64,000 nt of DNA from Enteractinococcus fodinae (GTDB taxonomy: Bacteria > Actinomycetota > Actinomycetes > Actinomycetales > Micrococcaceae). Location: positions 806,001 through 870,000 of the forward strand of contig NZ_JAVDYJ010000001.1 of the NCBI RefSeq assembly GCF_031458395.1, given 5' to 3'. Below are positions 17,411-27,918 of the stretch, one piece after another. The notes beneath the pieces were generated by a model, which worked only from the letters and a program-made list of their open reading frames with translations, did no database searches and was not told the origin of the DNA. How positions within the stretch are numbered: position 1 is the first letter of the stretch; every line of letters starts with the position of its first letter. The translations under genes and the position numbers were made by a program.

Positions 17411-20248
17411 ATGACAGTGTATGATCTTTCAAACTTCGCCCACCGCCACCTCGGCCCGCGCGAATCTGGCCTGAGCGAAATGCTCGATGCGCTCGGCTAT
17501 GACAGCCTCGATGCGCTCACCACGGCAGCAATGCCGGAAAATATCGTGCAGCCAGAGCCACTGAAACTGCCCGAACCACTAACCGAGACGCAAGCCCTGG
17601 CCCGCCTGCGCGAGCTGGCCGCAAAAAACACCACCAAGACCTCGATGATCGGCCAAGGGTTCTACGACACCATCACCCCGGCCGTGATTCGTCGCAATGT
17701 GTATGAAAACCCCGGGTGGTACACGGCCTATACGCCCTATCAGCCCGAAATCTCCCAGGGCCGTTTGGAAGCATTGTTGAACTTCCAAACTATGGTCTCT
17801 GACCTGACCGGCATGGAAATTGCCAACGCCTCCCTCCTGGATGAATCTTCTGCTGCGGCAGAAGCTGTCATCATGATGCGTCGTGCCAACCGCAAGCACG
17901 CCAACGATCCGGTGGTCATCGACAAAAACATCTTCCCGCAAACCCTGGCCGTCGTGCTGGGGCGCACCCGGTCGCTGGGCATCGAAACCATTCTGGTCGA
18001 CCTTGCCACCGAAGGCCTGCCCGAAGGTGAGCTGTGCGGGGTGCTTGTCCAGCAGCCCGGAGACGACGGTGCGATCGCCAACCACCAGGAAGTCTTTGAC
18101 GAAGCTAAAGAACGCGGCGCGATGATCAGCGTCATTGCCGACCTGCTGTCGCTGACCATGATCACCCCGCCGGGGGAGCAGGGCGCCGACATCGCAGTGG
18201 GTACCACCCAGCGCTTCGGGGTGCCCCTGTTCTACGGTGGCCCCCATGCTGCCTACATGGCCACCCAAGAACGCTACGTGCGCCAAATGCCGGGCCGCCT
18301 GGTTGGCGTGTCACAAGACACCAACGGCACCCCCGCTTACCGGTTGGCGCTGCAAACCCGTGAACAACACATCCGCCGTGAACGCGCGACCTCCAATATC
18401 TGTACAGCCCAGGCCCTGTTGGCCGTGATGGCAGGAATGTACGGGGTTTATCACGGGCCCGAAGGCGTCACCAAAATTGCCCAGCGCACCCACAGCATGG
18501 CCACCCGTCTGGCGGCCGGACTGCGTTCGGCAGGTTTCGAACTGGCCGCCGAGCACTTCTTCGACACCATCGTGGTCACCGTGGACAACGCCGATGAGAC
18601 CCTGTCCAAGGCTGAGTCGGCAGGCTACAACCTGCGCCGCTACTCGGACACGCAAATCGGGATCTCGGCCGATGAAACCACCACCGACGAAGATATCGCC
18701 GCCGTGGCGAACATCTTCGGCGCTGAAGTTTCCGAATCTGCTGACGAGGCGATTCCGACAGATATCGTGCGTGAGTCCGAATTCATGACCCACGAGATCT
18801 TCAATACCATTCGCTCCGAGATGACCATGATGCGGTACTGCACGCGACTGGCAAACCGTGACCTGGCACTGGACCGGACCATGATCCCTCTGGGGTCGTG
18901 CACGATGAAACTCAACGCTGCTGCCGAAATGGAAGCCACCACCTGGCCCGAATTTGCCGGCATCCACCCGTATGTCCCGGCCGAACAGGCTGCCGGCTGG
19001 CGGGAACTCATCGAAGACCTGGAATCCAAGCTTGAAGCCATCACCGGGTATGCGGCCGTCTCGTTGCAACCCAACGCTGGTTCGCAAGGCGAATACGCCG
19101 GGTTGTTGGCCATCCGCCACTACCTGCAAGACCAGGGCGAAACCGACCGCGATATCTGCATCATCCCGGCTTCAGCACACGGCACCAACGCGGCCTCCGC
19201 GGTGCTGGCCGGACTACAAGTCATCGTGGTCAAAACCGCAGACGACGGATCGATCGACTCCGCACACCTGGACGAGGTACTCGAACAACACGGCGACCGC
19301 ATCGCCGCGATCATGGTCACCTACCCCTCCACCGCGGGCATTTACGATGCCGATGTGGTCGAGATCTGCGAAAAGATCCACAACGTTGGCGGGCAGGTCT
19401 ACATTGACGGGGCCAACCTCAACGCCCTGGTCGGGCTCGCTCAGCCAGGAAAATTCGGTGGCGACGTTTCGCACCTGAACCTCCATAAAACCTTCGCCAT
19501 CCCACACGGGGGCGGAGGTCCCGGTGTCGGGCCGGTCTGCGTGGCCGAACACTTGATTCCGTACCTGCCAGCCGATCCCAACGGCGAACTGCCAGAAGAT
19601 GCCACGCCGGTGGCCTCCACCCTGCACGGTTCGGCCGGTGTCCTGCCCATCACCTGGGCATACATTTCGATGATGGGTGCCGAAGCACTGACCGAAGCCA
19701 CCCAGGTGGCCGTGCTGTCGGCCAATTATGTGGCACACCGACTCAAAGATCATTACCCGGTGTTGTATGTCGGACTCAATGATCTGGTGGCCCACGAATG
19801 CATCCTGGACCTGCGTGAGATCACCAAAAACACCGGTGTGACCGCCGAAGATGTCGCCAAGCGGCTGATGGACTTCGGATTCCACGCGCCCACCATGGCC
19901 TTCCCCGTGCCTGGCACCCTGATGGTGGAGCCGACCGAGTCCGAAGACATGGCAGAGCTGGAACGATTCATCACCGCGATGATCACCATCCGTGAAGAGA
20001 TCGCTGAAATCGAAGACGGCAAACTCAACGTTGAAGACTCCGCGCTGCGCCACGCCCCGCACACGGTGGCCGAAGTGATCAGCTCCGACTGGGATCGCGC
20101 GTATTCGGTCGAACAGGCCGCTTTCCCGGTTCCCGAGCTGCGCGTGGATAAATACTTCACCCCGGTCTCGCGCATCGACCAAGCAGGGGGCGACCGCAAT
20201 CTGGTCTGCTCCTGCCCACCACCCGAAGCCTTCGAACTGGACGCCTAG
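17411..20248 (+). CDS. gcvP: Glycine dehydrogenase (decarboxylating), P protein
   Basis: This 945-residue single-chain P protein decarboxylates glycine with pyridoxal phosphate and passes the aminomethyl group to the lipoyl arm of GcvH. The PLP lysine is Lys693 in NLHKTFAIPHGGGGPG. The N-terminal half begins FAHRHLGPRESGLSEML as usual. The ATG at 17411 follows CCAGGAG closely; earlier in-frame starts fall in the riboswitch. It is the first gene of gcvP-gcvT-gcvH and is under riboswitch control. Confidence 0.97.
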   Translation: MTVYDLSNFAHRHLGPRESGLSEMLDALGYDSLDALTTAAMPENIVQPEPLKLPEPLTETQALARLRELAAKNTTKTSMIGQGFYDTITPAVIRRNVYENPGWYTAYTPYQPEISQGRLEALLNFQTMVSDLTGMEIANASLLDESSAAAEAVIMMRRANRKHANDPVVIDKNIFPQTLAVVLGRTRSLGIETILVDLATEGLPEGELCGVLVQQPGDDGAIANHQEVFDEAKERGAMISVIADLLSLTMITPPGEQGADIAVGTTQRFGVPLFYGGPHAAYMATQERYVRQMPGRLVGVSQDTNGTPAYRLALQTREQHIRRERATSNICTAQALLAVMAGMYGVYHGPEGVTKIAQRTHSMATRLAAGLRSAGFELAAEHFFDTIVVTVDNADETLSKAESAGYNLRRYSDTQIGISADETTTDEDIAAVANIFGAEVSESADEAIPTDIVRESEFMTHEIFNTIRSEMTMMRYCTRLANRDLALDRTMIPLGSCTMKLNAAAEMEATTWPEFAGIHPYVPAEQAAGWRELIEDLESKLEAITGYAAVSLQPNAGSQGEYAGLLAIRHYLQDQGETDRDICIIPASAHGTNAASAVLAGLQVIVVKTADDGSIDSAHLDEVLEQHGDRIAAIMVTYPSTAGIYDADVVEICEKIHNVGGQVYIDGANLNALVGLAQPGKFGGDVSHLNLHKTFAIPHGGGGPGVGPVCVAEHLIPYLPADPNGELPEDATPVASTLHGSAGVLPITWAYISMMGAEALTEATQVAVLSANYVAHRLKDHYPVLYVGLNDLVAHECILDLREITKNTGVTAEDVAKRLMDFGFHAPTMAFPVPGTLMVEPTESEDMAELERFITAMITIREEIAEIEDGKLNVEDSALRHAPHTVAEVISSDWDRAYSVEQAAFPVPELRVDKYFTPVSRIDQAGGDRNLVCSCPPPEAFELDA

Positions 20249-20260
20249 GAGCGATCGAAC

Positions 20261-21361
20261 ATGACACTGAAAACCACTCCATTGTTTGACGCTCACGAAA
20301 AACTGGGCGCAAGCTTCACCGATTTCAACGGCTGGAACATGCCGCTGAAATACACCTCCGAAATGACCGAGCATAAAGCAGTGCGAGAGTCGGTGGGCAT
20401 CTTCGACCTGTCGCACATGGGAGAAATCTTTGTGACCGGCCCGGATGCGGTCACCGGACTGAACACCGCGCTGGCCGGGGACTTTTCCAAGATGACCGTT
20501 GGTCGAGCCAAATACACGGTCATGCTCACGGAGGACGGCACCATCTTGGACGATTTGATCGTCTATCGGCTAGGTGAAGACCGGTACCTGATGGTTCCCA
20601 ATGCGGGGAATGCACAGGCCGTCTCCGAAGCGGTAGCGACTCGGACCGCAGGGATGAATGTGGAAATCACGGATGCCACGGCTGATTTAGCACTCGTAGG
20701 GATCCAGGGTCCAAAAGCCGCCGACGTAGTCGCGGCCCTGGGAGACGACTTTGCCGAAGCCGCCGGCTCGTTAAAGAACTATCGTGTCACTGAGGTCACC
20801 GTCAACGGCAGCGACTGGATCGTCGCCCGCACCGGGTACACCGGCGAAGACGGTTTTGAGATCATTACCCCCAATGAGCGGATCAGCCAACTCTGGGACC
20901 AGATCTTTGGCCTCGACATCGATGTGGACATCACCCCGTGTGGACTGGCCAGCCGGGACTCGCTGCGCTTAGAAGCCGGGATGCCGCTATACGGCAATGA
21001 ACTGTCTACGCAGCGCACCCCCTTTGACGCCGGCATGGGACGCATTGTCTCCTTTGATAAGCCCGAGAACTTTGTGGGCCGTTCCGCACTGGAACCACTG
21101 CGGGACCAGACTCCCGACCAGGTGCTGGTGGGTTTGACTAGCGGCCAACGTCGCGCCGCTCGCAGCGGGGCCGACATCACGCTGGATGGCCAAACAATCG
21201 GAACCGTTACCTCCGGGATTCCCTCGCCCACGCTGGGCAAACCAGTCGCGCTGGGGTATATCGATGCTGCACACGCAGACCCCGACACCGAAGTCGAGGT
21301 CGATGTGCGCGGCAAAGCCCTACCGTTTACTATTACCAAACCGCCGTTCTACACTCGCTAA
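20261..21361 (+). CDS. gcvT: Aminomethyltransferase, glycine cleavage T protein
   Basis: A 366-residue tetrahydrofolate-dependent T protein that releases ammonia and forms 5,10-methylene-THF. Conserved parts include [19 protein letters not shown], the [10 protein letters not shown] segment and [20 protein letters not shown], followed by the C-terminal barrel ([10 protein letters not shown]). It lies 12 bp after gcvP with its own ribosome binding site (AGGAGC). It acts with GcvP, GcvH and a dihydrolipoamide dehydrogenase encoded elsewhere. Confidence 0.97.
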   Translation: MTLKTTPLFDAHEKLGASFTDFNGWNMPLKYTSEMTEHKAVRESVGIFDLSHMGEIFVTGPDAVTGLNTALAGDFSKMTVGRAKYTVMLTEDGTILDDLIVYRLGEDRYLMVPNAGNAQAVSEAVATRTAGMNVEITDATADLALVGIQGPKAADVVAALGDDFAEAAGSLKNYRVTEVTVNGSDWIVARTGYTGEDGFEIITPNERISQLWDQIFGLDIDVDITPCGLASRDSLRLEAGMPLYGNELSTQRTPFDAGMGRIVSFDKPENFVGRSALEPLRDQTPDQVLVGLTSGQRRAARSGADITLDGQTIGTVTSGIPSPTLGKPVALGYIDAAHADPDTEVEVDVRGKALPFTITKPPFYTR

Positions 21362-21383
21362 TACACCGATCGAAGGAAGACTC

Positions 21384-21764
21384 ATGTCAGTAGTTAAACC
21401 CGACCTCCGTTACTCCGCCGAACACGAATGGCTCAATGACGAAGACCCCGTCCGCATCGGGATCACCGACTATGCAGCCGACCAATTGGGTGATGTGGTG
21501 TTCGCTGAGCTACCAGAAGTCGGCGACACTGTCACCGCCGGCGAAGTCTGCGGCGAACTGGAATCCACCAAATCCGTCTCGGAGCTCTACTCACCGGTCA
21601 CCGGTACCGTGGTCGAAACCAACGAAGATGTCATCCAAAACCCAGAACGCATCAACGAAGACCCCTATGGTGCCGGGTGGTTATTCACCGTGGACGTTTC
21701 TGAAGAAGGCGAAATTCTCACTCCCGAGCAATACGCCGAACAAACCGGTGGCACCGTAGAGTAA
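21384..21764 (+). CDS. gcvH: Glycine cleavage system H protein
   Basis: A 126-residue lipoyl carrier protein. The lipoylated lysine is Lys63 in [15 protein letters not shown]. The sequences [29 protein letters not shown] and [10 protein letters not shown] are standard. The ATG at 21384 has GAAGGAAGA upstream. It shuttles the aminomethyl and dihydrolipoyl groups between P, T and L proteins. It is the last gene of the riboswitch operon. Confidence 0.97.
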   Translation: MSVVKPDLRYSAEHEWLNDEDPVRIGITDYAADQLGDVVFAELPEVGDTVTAGEVCGELESTKSVSELYSPVTGTVVETNEDVIQNPERINEDPYGAGWLFTVDVSEEGEILTPEQYAEQTGGTVE

Positions 21765-21864
21765 AAATTCAGGCCGTTTTGGCCCGGGAGTGTTCACGGT
21801 CTGCGATGAAACCTCGCCCACAGCGACGTTCGGAATAATCCTCCGAACAAAGCCCTTAGTATAG

Positions 21865-23439
<1,575 letters not shown>

Positions 23440-23503
23440 GTATGATGTCGGTGACCCCACAAAGCGATTAACCCATCCGATACCGGATAGAAATTGGATA
23501 CAC

Positions 23504-24640
23504 GTGAGCAATCAAGTTGAAATTGGCCGAGGCAAACGCGGCAGACAAGCCATGCCCCTGGACGCAGTATCAATTGTGCCAACCCGTCGAACCCGCGACC
23601 CAGAAGACGTCTCGCTTGACTGGCAGATTGATGCGTTCAACTTCTCCATGCCCGTCATCGGTGCACCCATGGATTCGGTCATGTCACCGGCCACCGCGAT
23701 CCAACTGGGCAAACTCGGCGGCATGGGTGTCCTCAACCTCGAGGGCCTCTGGACCCGGTATGAAGACCCACAACCGGTCCTGGATGAAATCGCTGCGCTG
23801 CAAGCCCAGTCATTCTCTCCGGAAAACACCGCCCGGTTGCAGCAGCTGTACTCCGCACCCATCAAGCCAGAACTCATTTCAGCCCGCCTGGAAGAAATCC
23901 GTGAATCCGGGGTCGTGGTTGCCGGTGCGCTGACACCGCAACGCACCCAAGAGTTCTACAAGACCGTTCTCGATGCCGGTGTCGATATGTTCGTCATTCG
24001 TGGCACCACCGTTTCGGCACAACACGTCTCCGAAACCAAAGAACCGCTGGATCTCAAAAAGTTCATTTACGAACTCGATGTGCCCGTTATCGTCGGGGGA
24101 GCGGCCGGTTACACCCCGGCCCTGCACCTGATGCGCACCGGGGCCGCCGGTGTGCTGGTTGGGTTTGGTGGCGGCGCGTCATCAACCACTCGCCGTGCCC
24201 TCGGTATCCGAGTGCCAATGGCCACCGCGATCTCCGATATTGCCGAAGCACGCCGCGACTACATGGACGAATCTGGCGGCCGCTACGTGCACGTCATCGC
24301 CGACGGTGGCATGGGCAACTCGGGCGATATCGTCAAAGCCATTGGCATGGGGGCCGACGCCGTCATGCTGGGCACCACCCTGGCACGCGCCGAAGAAGCC
24401 CCCGGCAAAGGCTGGCACTGGGGTCTGGAAGCAGCCCACCCAGAATTCCCCCGCGGTGACCGCACCGAAGTCGGCACCGTCGCCCCGTTGGAACAGGTGC
24501 TCAAAGGCCCGTCCAGCCACACCAACGGCACCGCCAACCTGATGGGCGCGCTGCGCCGGGCAATGGCCTCGTGCGGCTACACGGATCTCAAAGACTTCCA
24601 AAAAGTTGAGGTCCACCTGTCCGAAACCTACACAAGGTGA
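23504..24640 (+). CDS. guaB3: GuaB3-family IMP dehydrogenase-related protein
   Basis: A 378-residue CBS-less paralogue of IMP dehydrogenase, typical of Actinobacteria and Cyanobacteria, and next to guaB as usual. It starts EIGRGKRGRQAM. The loop aligned with the catalytic GSICTTR of GuaB reads GGGASSTTRR, so the nucleophilic cysteine position is Ser227. The phosphate-binding part IADGGMGNSGDIVKAI and MGSDAVMLG-like GADAVMLGTTLARA remain. A cyanobacterial GuaB3 has been reported to act as a GMP reductase; whether this applies here is unknown. Confidence 0.88.
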   Translation: MSNQVEIGRGKRGRQAMPLDAVSIVPTRRTRDPEDVSLDWQIDAFNFSMPVIGAPMDSVMSPATAIQLGKLGGMGVLNLEGLWTRYEDPQPVLDEIAALQAQSFSPENTARLQQLYSAPIKPELISARLEEIRESGVVVAGALTPQRTQEFYKTVLDAGVDMFVIRGTTVSAQHVSETKEPLDLKKFIYELDVPVIVGGAAGYTPALHLMRTGAAGVLVGFGGGASSTTRRALGIRVPMATAISDIAEARRDYMDESGGRYVHVIADGGMGNSGDIVKAIGMGADAVMLGTTLARAEEAPGKGWHWGLEAAHPEFPRGDRTEVGTVAPLEQVLKGPSSHTNGTANLMGALRRAMASCGYTDLKDFQKVEVHLSETYTR

Positions 24641-24647
24641 TTCCCGC

Positions 24648-25583
24648 TTGCTCCGTACAGCTCTCAAACCCCGGTGGATTGGTTTCCTCCTTCTGACCCT
24701 GGCGGTCGCCACGATCTTCGTGCTGCTCACCCAGTGGCAGTTTGAACAATCCACCTCAGACCAGCCGCGCTCCCACGCCGAAACCGAAACCCCGGTCCCG
24801 CTGACCGAACACTTCGAACCCGGTGTGCCCATGATGGGGGATGAAGCCGACCAGGTCGTGACCTTCACCGGACAGCTGGACCCCACCACCAGTGTGCAAG
24901 TTGAATCCCGCGTCCACGAGGGCGACGTGGGACTGTGGCTGGTCTCCAGCGCGACCGTTGACGGCGCACCCGAGGGCTACGGCATCCCGGTGGCCTGGGG
25001 TTGGATTCCACAAGAAATCGATGTTAGCGCAGAAGAGCTCACCGACCTATTTGAATCATCGGTGGGTATCTCGAGCAATGACATGATCGAATTCGAAGGT
25101 CGACTGATCCCCGGGGAGGGACCAACTCCCAATACCAACCACTTCATCAATCCCAAGCGCACCCAAATGCTGGCCTCCGCCGAACTGGTCAACCTGTGGG
25201 ATCGGGACCTCTATGCCGGGTATGTGGTGGCCGAGTCCTTTACCGTTGGCGGTACTGAATACGTGGTCACCGGGGATGCTGGGGTCGAAGGGGTCGCGAC
25301 CGAACCGCAACCTGAAGAAGCCGAAGTTGCCTGGCTGAACATCTTCTATGCCGTCGAATGGTTCATTTTTGCGATCTTCTCGCTGTACCTGTGGTGGCGT
25401 TTCGTGCGCGATGACTACCTCAAAGACCAGCGCGAAGCCGAACTCGATGAGCTGTGGGAACAACACTGGCGCGCCCAAGAACTTGAACGTCTCCGCGAAG
25501 AAGCCCGAAAAGAAAAAGCTGCCGCCGAACAGGCCTACCGTGCCTATCACGGACACGGCCCGAACGAGCAGAAAGACACCTAA
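24648..25583 (+). CDS. SURF1-family cytochrome oxidase assembly protein
   Basis: A 311-residue membrane protein with one helix near the N terminus (WIGFLLLTLAVATIFVLLTQWQ) and one near residue 240, flanking an extracytoplasmic domain; this is the SURF1 topology. SURF1 proteins help haem a insertion into cytochrome c oxidase. The charged, coiled-coil-prone C-terminal tail (RDDYLKDQREAELDELW and after) is cytoplasmic. Translation probably starts at TTG 24648, because AAGGTGA lies seven bases upstream. It sits 7 bp after guaB3. Confidence 0.82.
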   Translation: MLRTALKPRWIGFLLLTLAVATIFVLLTQWQFEQSTSDQPRSHAETETPVPLTEHFEPGVPMMGDEADQVVTFTGQLDPTTSVQVESRVHEGDVGLWLVSSATVDGAPEGYGIPVAWGWIPQEIDVSAEELTDLFESSVGISSNDMIEFEGRLIPGEGPTPNTNHFINPKRTQMLASAELVNLWDRDLYAGYVVAESFTVGGTEYVVTGDAGVEGVATEPQPEEAEVAWLNIFYAVEWFIFAIFSLYLWWRFVRDDYLKDQREAELDELWEQHWRAQELERLREEARKEKAAAEQAYRAYHGHGPNEQKDT

Positions 25584-25589
25584 TACGCT

Positions 25590-26138
25590 ATGACTGAAAA
25601 AAACCAAACCCCACCGGTCGATCCCTCGACCCTGCCTGATCCAGAAGACATCACCGAAGCCGACGTCGGGCACGCTCCACCGCGGCCCGAAGGCAAAAAG
25701 AAACGCCGCTTCGGCGGGACCCACCGACAAATCCGTAGCGCCCAGAGCTTGTATAAGTTCACCGCCTGGCTCACCGGTATCTTCCTGCTGCTACTCGTCT
25801 TCCAGATGATCGTGAAATACGGTTTTGGTCGCGAGCTGTTTGCCGGGGGCACCACCGAAGACGGCACCGAGTTCGTCCTGGGACTCTACCACGAACAAGC
25901 CGTCGTGGAGGGCGTCAACATCTCGCTGCTGATCTTGATTGTGCACGGCTGGTTGTATGTGCTCTACCTGTTGGGTTGCTTCCGCTTGTGGTCGATGATG
26001 CGCTGGGGCGGGGTGCGCCTGCTGGCCATGGCCGGTGGTGGTGTGGTCCCATTCCTGTCGTTCATCGTTGAAAAACAGGTCAACCGCAACGTCGAAGAAG
26101 AACTGGCCGCCCACCCCGAAGGCGTCCTGCGATATTAG
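25590..26138 (+). CDS. DUF3817 membrane protein
   Basis: A 182-residue protein with a charged 45-residue N-terminal region (GKKKRRFGG) and three predicted helices: KFTAWLTGIFLLLLVFQMIV, SLLILIVHGWLYVLYLLGCF and LLAMAGGGVVPFLSFIVEKQV. The HGWLYVLYL and PFLSFIVEK-like sequences are typical of DUF3817 proteins, which commonly sit just before guaA in Micrococcales. No biochemical role is known. It lies 6 bp after the SURF1 gene. Confidence 0.85.
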   Translation: MTEKNQTPPVDPSTLPDPEDITEADVGHAPPRPEGKKKRRFGGTHRQIRSAQSLYKFTAWLTGIFLLLLVFQMIVKYGFGRELFAGGTTEDGTEFVLGLYHEQAVVEGVNISLLILIVHGWLYVLYLLGCFRLWSMMRWGGVRLLAMAGGGVVPFLSFIVEKQVNRNVEEELAAHPEGVLRY

Positions 26139-26187
26139 CGTGCCGCACGCGGGTGCCCACCCGTAGGATCCAGTAGACTGGATTGCT

Positions 26188-27777
26188 GTGATGATTACAC
26201 CCCAAACTCCAGCGCAAGACACCGTCATTGTCGTGGATTACGGCTCAGATGACGCCCAACTGCTCGCGCGCCGCATCCGCGAAGCCAAAGTCTATTCCGA
26301 AGTTCACCCGTACACGGCAGGGGCTGAAGCCCTTCTGGCAGCTCAGCCGGCTGCGCTGGTGATCGCGGCTCGCTCGTCTGCGACTGAAGCACTCCCGCAG
26401 ATCGATGATCGCTTGCTCACCGCAGGCATCCCGGTCCTGGCTGTCTCGGGTGGCTTTTTGGCCGTTGTCAACGCGTTGGGTGGCACCCTAGCTCCCACGA
26501 CCGAGCTGTCCCATCAAGTGGTGAACATCAACAACCTCGATGACAACGCCGCGCTCTTCTCCGGACAGGATTCCGCCCAGGATGTGGCCGTCAATGTTGC
26601 GCACACGGTCACCGAGGCCCCAGAGGGGTTTGTTGTCACCGCCTGGGACACCGTCATGCCGGTTGCCGCAGCCGAAAACGTTGAAGCCCAGATCTACGGG
26701 ACGCTGTGGGACCCTGCCGTCGAGGCTTCCAGCCACGGCCAGGCCGCGATCAGAAACTTTCTGTTCATCGCAGCAGATCTGACCCCAGACTGGTCGGTGG
26801 ACCAGGTCATTGAGCACCAGGTCGCTGCGATTCGCGAACAAATCGGTGATAAACGGGCCATCGTCGGATTATCCGGCGGGGTCGATTCCGCGGTGGCAGC
26901 CGCACTCGTCCAACGTGCCGTCGGGGACCAGCTCACCGCGGTGTATGTCAATCATGGCCTGATGCGCAAAGATGAATCCACCGAGATCGAACGAGCCTTT
27001 GGGGCGTCCACCGGTGGGGCAAAGCTTGTCATGATTGACGCTGAAGCAGATTTCTTGAGCGCCCTCGAGGGGGTTTCCGACCCGGAGCAAAAACGCAAGA
27101 TCATCGGTGAACGGTTCATCCGCACCTTTGAACAGGCCCAAGCAGATATTGTCGCTGAATCAGCCCACGACCCCAACGCGACAGATGTGAGATTCCTGGT
27201 CCAAGGGACCGTCTATCCCGATGTGATTGAATCCGGGGATGCCGACGGGTCAAAAGTCATTAAGTCTCATCACAACGTTGGCGGCCTGCCCGAAGATCTC
27301 GAATTCGAACTCGTCGAACCGCTGCGGCAACTGTTCAAAGACGAAGTCCGTGCGGTTGGCACCAAGTTGGGTCTGCCCGATGAGATCGTCTGGCGGCAAC
27401 CCTTCCCCGGACCGGGACTGGGCATCCGTATCGTCGGTGCGATCAGTAAAGAGCGTCTTGACCTGTTGCGTGAAGCAGACGCGATCGTGCGCGAGGAACT
27501 CACGGCCTCTGGGCTGGATCGGGAGATCTGGCAGTCACCGGTCGTGCTGCTGGCCGACGTGCGCTCGGTCGGCGTCAACGATGGCGGGCGGACCTACGGG
27601 CATCCGGTCGTCTTGCGCCCGGTGCACTCCGAAGACGCCATGACCGCCTCCTTCGCGCGAATCCCATACGATATCCTGGATAGAATTTCCCAGCGGATCA
27701 CCTCAGAAGTAGCGGGCATTAACCGCGTGGTGCTCGATATTACGGGGAAGCCACCTGGCACGATCGAATGGGAATAA
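26188..27777 (+). CDS. guaA: GMP synthase with an inactivated glutamine amidotransferase domain
   Basis: A 529-residue GuaA homologue that should convert XMP to GMP with ATP and ammonia. The ATP-pyrophosphatase half is intact: SGGVDS at residues 229-234, [10 protein letters not shown] lid segment, [25 protein letters not shown] and the [11 protein letters not shown] terminus. The N-terminal class I amidotransferase half keeps the fold ([25 protein letters not shown]) but lost its active site: LGICYG-like reads LAVSGG (Cys to Ser87), WHPE-like reads WDPA (His to Asp175, Glu to Ala177), SGGP reads AARS, and the MSHGD-type motif is gone. It is likely ammonia-dependent. GTG 26188 follows a TAGACT box by 8 nt, so the mRNA may be leaderless; ATG 26191 is the alternative. 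Confidence 0.93.
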   Translation: MMITPQTPAQDTVIVVDYGSDDAQLLARRIREAKVYSEVHPYTAGAEALLAAQPAALVIAARSSATEALPQIDDRLLTAGIPVLAVSGGFLAVVNALGGTLAPTTELSHQVVNINNLDDNAALFSGQDSAQDVAVNVAHTVTEAPEGFVVTAWDTVMPVAAAENVEAQIYGTLWDPAVEASSHGQAAIRNFLFIAADLTPDWSVDQVIEHQVAAIREQIGDKRAIVGLSGGVDSAVAAALVQRAVGDQLTAVYVNHGLMRKDESTEIERAFGASTGGAKLVMIDAEADFLSALEGVSDPEQKRKIIGERFIRTFEQAQADIVAESAHDPNATDVRFLVQGTVYPDVIESGDADGSKVIKSHHNVGGLPEDLEFELVEPLRQLFKDEVRAVGTKLGLPDEIVWRQPFPGPGLGIRIVGAISKERLDLLREADAIVREELTASGLDREIWQSPVVLLADVRSVGVNDGGRTYGHPVVLRPVHSEDAMTASFARIPYDILDRISQRITSEVAGINRVVLDITGKPPGTIEWE

Positions 27778-27918
27778 TCCCCGGAGTAGAGGAATCCTCA
27801 CAGCCCGGTGATTTCGGCGCATCATCAGTGTTGCGTGTGGTGTGGCAACGCCAAACTCAGTGCCTAACGTACTAGAGTCGTGTAGGTGCAACCTGTATCA
27901 ACCACAGGAAGGATGAGC

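Noticed and set aside
17579-18286. A 235-codon open frame antisense to gcvP
   Set aside because: Same reason: composition is dictated by the sense gene and nothing supports translation.
19214-20416. A 400-codon open frame antisense to gcvP and gcvT
   Set aside because: It mirrors the codon structure of the well-supported glycine cleavage genes on the other strand, has no ribosome binding site and shows no domain.
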